The notes under the pieces were generated by a model, which saw only the letters and a program-made list of their open reading frames with translations, ran no database searches and was not told the origin of the DNA. This document shows, one piece after another, positions 56,905 through 64,000 of a stretch of 64,000 bases of DNA. The stretch is from Micrasema longulum. Taxonomy: Eukaryota > Arthropoda > Insecta > Trichoptera > Brachycentridae. A program made the position numbers and the translations under genes. The DNA lies in assembly GCA_022494885.1 (NCBI GenBank), contig JAGVSM010002867.1:372001-436000 (forward strand), in the 5' to 3' direction. Each line of letters begins with the position of its first letter. Position 1 is the stretch's first letter.

Positions 56905-58424
56905 CTGGAAAACAAGAGACAATCAGACAATGATATGTTTTAGATTTAAAAATATTCTTATATGAGTAGTGTGATACGATTGTACTTTCTGAGAAACTAT
57001 ATAAAATTACTATTATCATGCTAAAAACCATGTAACATGAGTTTTTTTAAAAACATTAATAAAAAAGTTGATCGATGGTCTGCGATATTTTTCTAATTTA
57101 ATTTTGCTCCATTCATGTGTATTTTATGTTGGTATTTTGATATTTTTATAAGTTTAATGTTATTGTTTGAATAGTAAATGTATGAGTATTATGCGTAAAT
57201 GATTTGCGATTTAATTGATATTAATAGCTTTTGTTCCGTGATAAGTCTGCTAATTAAAGAGAAAACATAATATTTTAGGTTATTGTTTAAAAAAACAAGC
57301 ATGTTTTTAGTTTCTTTGCAGAACTATCTTTTGAGCGGAATAAAGGGAAATAGTATGGTCTATTCATATTTCTTAAAATGCTGTGCGTGCGCCGCGAAAC
57401 ACATTAAAACATTAGTGATTTTATTACGCTTTATATTGATGTAATAAAAATGAACCTTTGATTGTATCATAATAAGATTTTTACCGAACTAAATTCCTTA
57501 ATTACCAAATCAATCAAGGCGCATCGTCGCGCACATGGAAGAATATGAGCGCTAAATGAACATGTAGAGATAATGGTTTGATGGAAGAGAGTAGAATTAT
57601 TCTTCCGCGACCGAGAAAGCCATTGAACAAAAGAAATTCTCAGTGAAATACATCGGAGTTGGTTATTAAATGAAATGGAAAGTCGGCGCACGCCTCGCGC
57701 TATTATCACGAGAAACAAAGCGAGATGGGATCTCGTATCTTACGTCTCACTTCTGATGGGAATTTCTCTATTTACGATAACTTGATCTGCTCGAATTCAT
57801 TTGGGACCGAAGTGTGATTTATGGCGGATACAACAATAGATGGAGATTGGTGTCTCGAGTCTCGAGGTGATCACAATACGTACACTGCGCTGGTAATAAA
57901 TAATACGCGTTGTTGATTTTCAACACACTCATCCATTACGTTGTGTAGCGTCCCGGGGTCAGACAGTAGAACTGTTCTTGTTGAATGAGCTAATCGAGGA
58001 GGCGTTAACACTATTAGCACAGTTAAATAATAAATTGACTAGTAGGATAAAACAAATATTGATAAACAGCGTTTAAAGATCAATTAATGTTTATGATACT
58101 GAGCGGTATATTATGCGTCAAACTAATGCTCTTTTTCTTTATCAATTTCATTGAAAAAATTTGCTTTTAATCACTCATAATACTAGAACTTTTATTGATT
58201 TTTCGTTGTATTTCTTGTCGTAGATTTTTCGAAAATCTGTAGCTAAGTTATGTTTTTTTACAAACTAGGACAAAAATTATGTCTTGCTCGTCGTTAGAAT
58301 CTAGCATTCTTGAAATTAAAATAATCTTTGTATTTTGAGATTCGTCATTTATATATTTTAAAAAAAAGAGAAATACCTGAGTTCTTATTATTTGACACAA
58401 ATATTTACATTATAGACCATTTCC
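56905..58424. other. Upstream flank or intron, with a GC-richer block at 57480-58020
   Basis: The acceptor of exon A lies at 56905-56906, so transcript-upstream sequence starts here. The block 57480-58020 is less AT-rich, matches no repeat family listed, and has no convincing coding frame (an 83-codon minus-strand ORF lacks domains). It may be a regulatory element or an early exon that I cannot identify. Confidence 0.4.
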
Positions 58425-58548
58425 TAAAAGTCGTAAATAACTTGTGCTGGAAAAATGGAAATCGAGTTGCGGTAGAGTGGGATTTGACCCTCGGACCTTT
58501 GGCCCGTGAGTCCACAATACTACCACGGGACCGCAATCCGGCTCGAAT
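58425..58548 (-). mobile_element. SINE type B copy
   Basis: GGTAGAGTGGGATTTGACCC, TTGGCCCGTGAGTCCACAAT and CCACGGGACCGCAATCCGGC match the type B head in minus orientation. The body is short here (AAAAGTCGTAAATAACTTG). Confidence 0.68.
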
Positions 58549-58589
58549 TACATTGTTAGGTACCTATTAATATTTTGTAGTATTTTTCA

Positions 58590-58745
58590 TTTGCACCGCA
58601 TCAGGGCCTAAATACTGTTACAGCACAAAAAACCTAGGCTTGAGAAAAATCACATATATTTTTTGTCATCACTGGGAATCAAATCCGGAACCTTACGTGC
58701 GTGGTGCGTGAGTTAAGCGTCTTAGCTATTACACCACGGAGGCCG
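58590..58745 (-). mobile_element. tRNA-headed SINE, type C
   Basis: On the minus strand: GGCCTCCGTGGTGTAATAGC (box A), TTCCGGATTTGATTCCCAGT (box B), then GATGACAAAAAATATATGTG. A second copy is at 63535-63662. The head differs from types A and B. Confidence 0.65.
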
Positions 58746-59703
58746 CTTAGTTAAGTCGTTTGATCTATTTTCCATTCTTGGAAGTAATTTATCCGGTGTT
58801 TTTAATAAATGCAATTTGTTTTGGCGTGTAAATGCGAAAATGCCATTAAAATATATGACTGTGTACGTATCACTTATAAACCTAGTATAAAGTTACGCCT
58901 AGGCATAGTGGTAGAATAAGGATGATTTCCCATCAGTACTCTACCATTTACATTAACGTGTCAATCTTTGATTTATAAAAATGATATTTTATTAATTACA
59001 ATGAACTTCCTTAAAGAAATTTTATGAGCTAATTTAAATACTAGATTATTTTTAAATTGTGTTTGCATTATAAATAAGAGTATTAAATAAACAATCAATT
59101 ATCTCGAACACAATTCGTGACACCCCAAAAATAAATCATGTTCACTATAATTAAGGATATTTTTGTTCATATAACTAATTAACTATATTACTAACGTTAA
59201 TTATGGCGGAAACAAAAGATCACGATCAGAATATAACCATGTTATTGACATTTGGAGTTAGGAGGCATCGTAAATTATAAATCGGTATTTTTTCGTACAT
59301 TTGTTGCAGAGTAAAATACCTTTGTGTAGGTGGATTAATAATTCATTGTAACACAATCGAGGACAAACTTTTCAAACTACTTTAACTTGTGTTCTAGTCG
59401 TGAATGCAACAATGGGTGGCCTAGACATTTCATCCGCAATTGCATATCAGAAAATCCAGAAAATATCTGTGGTGGGTGGGTGTGATAATATACACATAGA
59501 AAATATACAAATATATATATTCAAATTAAACAATAAAAGAAAAATTAACTTTAATATTACATCCCAATAAAATAATTAAAAATAATAACTTGAGGGGAAA
59601 CACCAAATGAGCATTTATTAAATCCTGCAAAATGTAATTTCTACTTTTAAAATGTAGAAAATGGTTTTTACTGGATTTTTCAAATGAACACTGATAAAAT
59701 AAA
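58746..59703. other. AT-rich flank
   Basis: No coding signature or named repeat was recognised. Confidence 0.4.
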
Positions 59704-59815
59704 GGATTACAACAGAGATAGGGAATAATTTAGAGAATTTGGACGTCTAAGTATTTGCACGAGTAATGATCTGTCATTGGCTGATTTATTTTAATAACTC
59801 CCCAGGGGGTGAAAT
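59704..59815 (-). repeat. Foldback family copy, inverted orientation
   Basis: GGATTACAACAGAGATAGGG, AATTTGGACGTCTAAGTATT, GATCTGTCATTGGCTGATTT and CTCCCCAGGGGGTGAAATTG correspond to the arm plus a tail piece, but the order on this strand is arm first, as in the left arm at 1318. Confidence 0.65.
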
Positions 59816-60054
59816 TGTGTTTTAAAAAAAATGTGGAAAATATTGTAAAAAAAGTAAAAAAAATTCAAGTTGGGTATAGATTAAAATAAACTGTAAAACC
59901 TCTAAATGAAGCGCCTATTATTTTAACGTATATATATTTTTTAGGTTTTCTAGCTGTTGTTTCTAACTAAGCATTCATTTTTAATTTATTGGCCGATTTT
60001 TTCTTTTGAATAATTGTATATTTAAAAAAAAACTGTGCACTTTCAAAATAAATA

Positions 60055-60260
60055 AATGAAGGTAGAGTAATGCATTGGTATTCCAATTGCAGCGTATCTT
60101 GACCAACTTTATTACACGGAAGGTAAGGTGATCAGTCTTATACTTCGGGTGCTATTCCAAGGATAGTGAGAAGTGCAGTGTAGAACCACCATTAAAACAA
60201 GTAATATTTTACATCCCTTGCCAGGAATCAAACCTCCAAGGTTCAAGGTTCTGGTTCTAT
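60055..60260 (-). mobile_element. SINE type A copy
   Basis: On the minus strand: GGTTTGATTCCTGGCAAGGG (good box B), GGTGGTTCTACACTGC, then CCGAAGTATAAGACTGATCA, GATACGCTGCAATTGGAATA and CCAATGCATTACTC near the 3' end. Mutated but full-body. Confidence 0.68.
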
Positions 60261-60524
60261 TTCACGCATAAAAATGTATTCTTTCTCCGCCCGAACATGG
60301 TCATAAATATATATGTATATATAAATTTGAAAATAATAACTAAAAATACTGAAATCAGCAGATTGATGACAAAATATACAACTTATTTTATGCTACAATG
60401 AGTAAGTTTAAAGGTTTCTTTTATTTTTTTATTTATAGACTATTAAACTGAGCCAATTTTTTTTTTCAATTTTTATAGATCGGATTATCAGGGCTATGAT
60501 TTTTTAAAGTTTTGTATTTCCGAA

Positions 60525-60788
60525 ATAACTCTGCGTGTGACGTCAGAGGTTCTCTTCCGCTTATTCTCGATCAGTTCTGCCCATTGGTCCACTGGCGGCA
60601 AGCAAACCAAAAATCTTCCATAACTCTATAATCATTGATCGATTAATATAAACTAACGAAGTCGTTCAGAGTAGTTCGTTTTTATTCAAAAGTTCTTTAT
60701 TATTTTTTGGTACATTTTAAGAAAACTTTGCCATACGATTTAATGCTCCAATTTTTACCGCGCGCGAGAAAATATTTATTGTATTCAA
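60525..60788 (-). repeat. Inverted relative of the repeat at 45955-46190
   Basis: Reverse complemented, it reads GCGCGGTAAAAATTGGAGCA, GAACGACTTCGTTAGTTTAT, AGTGGACCAATGGGCAGAAC and CTCTGACGTCACACGCAG, in the same order as the plus-strand block at 45975-46190. It directly abuts MITE-1 copy 3. Confidence 0.5.
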
Positions 60789-61180
60789 TAGGGAAATATC
60801 TCAAACTATGAATACCGATAAAAACAAATTAAATAGATTAAGAATAACTAATTGTATTTTTAAAATCAATATGGATATAGTCGAGAAATGTTTTCATACA
60901 TTAATGTAAAAATGAAATTCAATAAAAATATGTTCGTAGAAAAACGCGTTGTGTTTGGCTTAAGTTGTTGTGACGTCAAGATTTGTGATATTATTCTACA
61001 CAAATTTTACGTACTAGGGGCGTGGCCAATGGATTCATTGTTTTTACGGGAATTTAAAATTACAAATGAAAAAAAAATTTTGTTCTTCTAATAATAAGAA
61101 TTTTATTATTTAATAAACATTATTTCATAGACCTTTATTACTTTTAAAATGTTTAAAAAAAAATGTTTTTCCTATTTCCC
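60789..61180 (+). mobile_element. MITE-1, copy 3
   Basis: It starts AATAGGGAAATATCTCAAAC, contains GAATACCGATAAAAACAAAT, GAGAAATGTTTTCATACATT and GTGACGTCAAGATTTGTGAT, and ends CCTATTTCCC. The 67-codon ORF at 60888-61091 is not conserved in the other copies. Confidence 0.72.
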
Positions 61181-62179
61181 GTAGGGCTGCAGTTTCTCAT
61201 TGTCAGCCATTAAATTAATATAAGTTTGGATTAATAATCTAATATTAAATACCCTGGCAAGTATGTAAGTATTGCAATTACCTCTTTAATGAATGATTTT
61301 TAACACTTGCAATTTTTATTTGTATTTTAATTAGATATTTCTGAACCTATAGGCAAGCTCTTATCACATGCAGAGGCCATTGGCTTAGTATTTATAATAT
61401 TAAGAAGACTTGTGTTAAACGAATCTATATCCCATTTGCTATGATGTAATCATCACTTGAGTGCTGAGATCATAATTGTGTTGATTTATTAGGAAAAAAA
61501 AGGCGTTGATGGCTGTTAATTTTTTTCTAATGCAGTCTGTTTTCGTATTATTTACGTGACCTTTGATTTTTGAGTCCATCTAACTAAGTGATTTTCAGTT
61601 TAGTGATTACAATGGAATTACATTTTAAATGAAAAGAACCCAAATATTTATTTAACAAATTAAAAATTACTTTTTGTATTTACAATTCAATAAGTTGACT
61701 AAAGCGATTAACTTTATAAATTTCTAATAAAGAGTTATACTTTTTTGAACCCAGATTTAATATTTTATATTATTTATCAATACCTGAAGCATATATTATC
61801 ATTTTTACTTTTGGTACATTTTGGATAGTGATCAAACTTTTTTATGCATTCATAATAGCTTTAAATAAATGAGATATTAATTAGTATTATAAGTTCTTCA
61901 ATAAATAACCGAAGATTAAACATTATATACTGTTACGTTAAAGCAAAAAGTTCATAAATTACCTGTTTCAAAACCACTATAAATAAATCATTTATTATAA
62001 TTATAATTTGCTGATTTATTTATAGGAACATTTCGAATGCGTTTAACATGCTAGAAAAGGCAGATTCTAAATAATCGATTCTAAATTCTATAAGAATCAC
62101 CTTCTTTGGCCACAGTTACAATTAAATAGTTAATTTTGTGTTTCGTAGACTTGTGTATTTACAGAATAATTCGTCACAA
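61181..62179. other. AT-rich flank
   Basis: No coding signature or named repeat was recognised. Confidence 0.4.
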
Positions 62180-62575
62180 TTATCATTACCTCTCTGTACC
62201 TAATGGTGCATAAGGCACTGCATTGGAATACCAACATGAATAATTACCAACCTATATGTACAAAACACCAATAGTATGTTAATCATTAAAAATAATACGT
62301 TCTTTTATAATACAATAAAGAAAAGATTACAACAATATTTAACAAGAAACAGCAGTTCTTAAATAAATATATCACGAAAGTAAAATTTTAAAAAAAGTTC
62401 ACATTAAATTTAATTCATCAATCCCCTTTCCGGGCACTGCATTGGTACCTCAACGGCATCATATCTTGATCATTTTTATAACATGAACGTAAGATGGTCA
62501 GTCTTACGCTTTAAGTGCAAGTCCAGTTAGTGTAAAATATTTTAATGTAAAAATACCCCCTTTGTATAAAATCTA
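62180..62575 (-). mobile_element. Two SINE type A 3' parts
   Basis: 62185-62245 has CCTAATGGTGCATAAGGCAC and CATTGGAATACC. 62405-62560 has TCATCAATCCCCTTTCCGG, GCACTGCATTGGTACC, CATCATATCTTGATCA, GTAAGATGGTCAGTCTTACG and GCAAGTCCAGTTAG. Both are in minus orientation and lack clear tRNA heads. Confidence 0.62.
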
Positions 62576-63019
62576 ATGAAACGTTAGTAGAATCTTATAC
62601 CTTAGTTGGATAAATTGTTCCTCACCTCGTTTGAATGGTTCTCATACATTTTTATAAAAATAATTTGTAATATCCGTCAGTATATATTATATTATCATCG
62701 AATAGAGATTTGAGAATTATCGCTGGGACTGTCACTTATGAAATATAAATGCAGACGTTTTTTATATTTATTAATAGCTGTTTATACAATCTTACTAATA
62801 AATTACATATCTTCTCTGCCAAAACTACGACACGACAATGAAATACTCGGAGAAAAGAAATACAAAAGGTCAAAAGGTATTAATAGAAAGCTGCTTTACA
62901 CTTTTACTAGCCATCCCAGAAGGTACAATAAAATATACACACGTAGATAGATTTATAGCCATCAGTGAATAACTTAAAATAGTACCTAATCTCATACATT
63001 TATTTGAATAAAAAGAGTT

Positions 63020-63320
63020 TTTTTCTGTACCCGAGCGGATAAAGAACACCGCTCTGTGCAATAAAACCAGAACCCTTGACGAGTGTTTTTGACTCGATTG
63101 CTGCTCTCAGGTAAAAAATCCATAAAAGGGAATCGTTTGCCTCGTTATGTAGGTGTTAGTCCTTTCGCTGACTATGCTTGAGGTCCTAGGTTCGATTCCT
63201 GGCATCGTGGACGTTAACTGTTTTATTTTAAAGGTGGTCTTACACTACAATGTTTCATAGTTCAAAGTTCCTGAAGCGTACGTCTGATCACCCTATCTTT
63301 TATCTATTTTTTACATGAAT
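63020..63320 (+). mobile_element. SINE, long variant, with good box B
   Basis: The 5' leader has CCCGAGCGGATAAAGAACAC and GACTCGATTGCTGCTCTCAG, shared in part with 30880-30915. The tRNA-like part has CTAGGTTCGATTCCTGGCAT (perfect GGTTCGANTCC). The body has CCTGAAGCGTACGTCTGATC. It combines a leader with a type A-like body. Confidence 0.65.
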
Positions 63321-63534
63321 ATAAAATTAATTTCGTCGTACAATTAAATGCTCTAATTGTTACAGTGTGTAAGAACAAATTGTTTATGTCCAATACACCC
63401 AATATTTAACACCACAGAGTATTATTTTATCTTGATAATACTTTAGAAGGTTTGTCAAATCTTCGAAAATCTGCTTAATTTATTTATCTAGGACTTTATT
63501 AAGATGGCTGACCTCATTAAGATCAGAATATGTA

Positions 63535-63662
63535 AGTCTGAGCATTTACACGGTAAAATCAAAGATTCTAGCGTTTTTTTTTGTGTTATCACCGGGAATC
63601 GAACTCGGAAACTTCCGTGTATGAGTCAAGCGTCTTAGCCATTATACCACAGAGCCCGCCAC
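63535..63662 (-). mobile_element. SINE type C, copy 2
   Basis: On the minus strand: GGGCTCTGTGGTATAATGGC, TTCCGAGTTCGATTCCCGGT (perfect box B) and a GATAACACAAAAAAAAACGC body. It matches 58590-58745 in order. Confidence 0.68.
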
Positions 63663-64000
63663 AGTTATTTTACTCTTGAGAATACACTTATTCAGCTCTT
63701 CTAACCTTTTTTGCATCATCTTTCCCTGTATGCACCTGTTTACAATGCATTATTACAAGCATTTACCTGTGATCTATAGAGCGGGTATTAATTTTCCTAT
63801 TTGGGGCCCTACTGTTATTCCAATCTAAAACAATATTCGTAAATGAATAAAATAAAAATTTCAGTGTTTGCACCATTTTTTTTTTGGATTTTTTTTAATT
63901 AACATAAATCTAGACTACCGTTTGGATCCAGCCATTTCTGTTATTTTAATTATTATGATTTCCCGCACATTAATGTATTTTATACTATTTTAGATCCATA

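Noticed and set aside
63170..63215. Possible tRNA gene with perfect GGTTCGATTCC
   Set aside because: It sits in a SINE with a leader and body found elsewhere; no acceptor stem was visible.

Overview
The window looks like AT-rich nuclear DNA from an insect, most likely a moth or butterfly. The reasons are long repeat-filled introns, many non-LTR retrotransposon fragments, tRNA-headed SINEs and short inverted-repeat elements. The order is inferred from general sequence character, not from a diagnostic marker.

Only one host gene can be supported. It lies on the minus strand and shows three exons: 56706-56904, 43019-43275 and 21805-21892. All have GT/AG splice sites and their phases fit together (phase 1 between the first and second, phase 0 between the second and third). 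The introns are about 13.4 kb and 21.1 kb. The joined peptide has a charged helical-looking part, a Gly/Ser/Asn-rich linker, an SH3-ligand motif (PPKLPPR) and a YDDI tyrosine motif. I do not recognise the family. Both ends of the gene lie outside the window or in exons too small to find.

Nearly everything else is mobile DNA. The region 1-21800, downstream of the last exon seen, holds an intact non-LTR retrotransposon ORF at 11352-14399 (1015 codons, endonuclease plus reverse transcriptase). It also holds fragments of at least five other LINE families, three copies of one LINE 3' end, and several MITEs. The intron 21893-43018 holds SINEs, a hammerhead-ribozyme-like motif with a decayed inverted partner (25620-26925), and two copies of an about 775 bp hAT-like element with perfect 8 bp target duplications (35481-36252 and 39821-40595). 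It also has a 124 bp tandem duplication and a LINE fragment nested in another LINE fragment (41266-42245). The intron 43276-56705 holds a truncated relative of the intact LINE, further reverse-transcriptase remnants and a 320 bp near-perfect palindrome (48340-48660). The 3' flank of the window (56905-64000) has SINEs of three tRNA-headed types and another copy of a MITE seen twice elsewhere.

The most unusual signals are the hammerhead-like motif, the palindromic foldback family with about ten scattered copies, and the hAT-like elements that share a small ORF.
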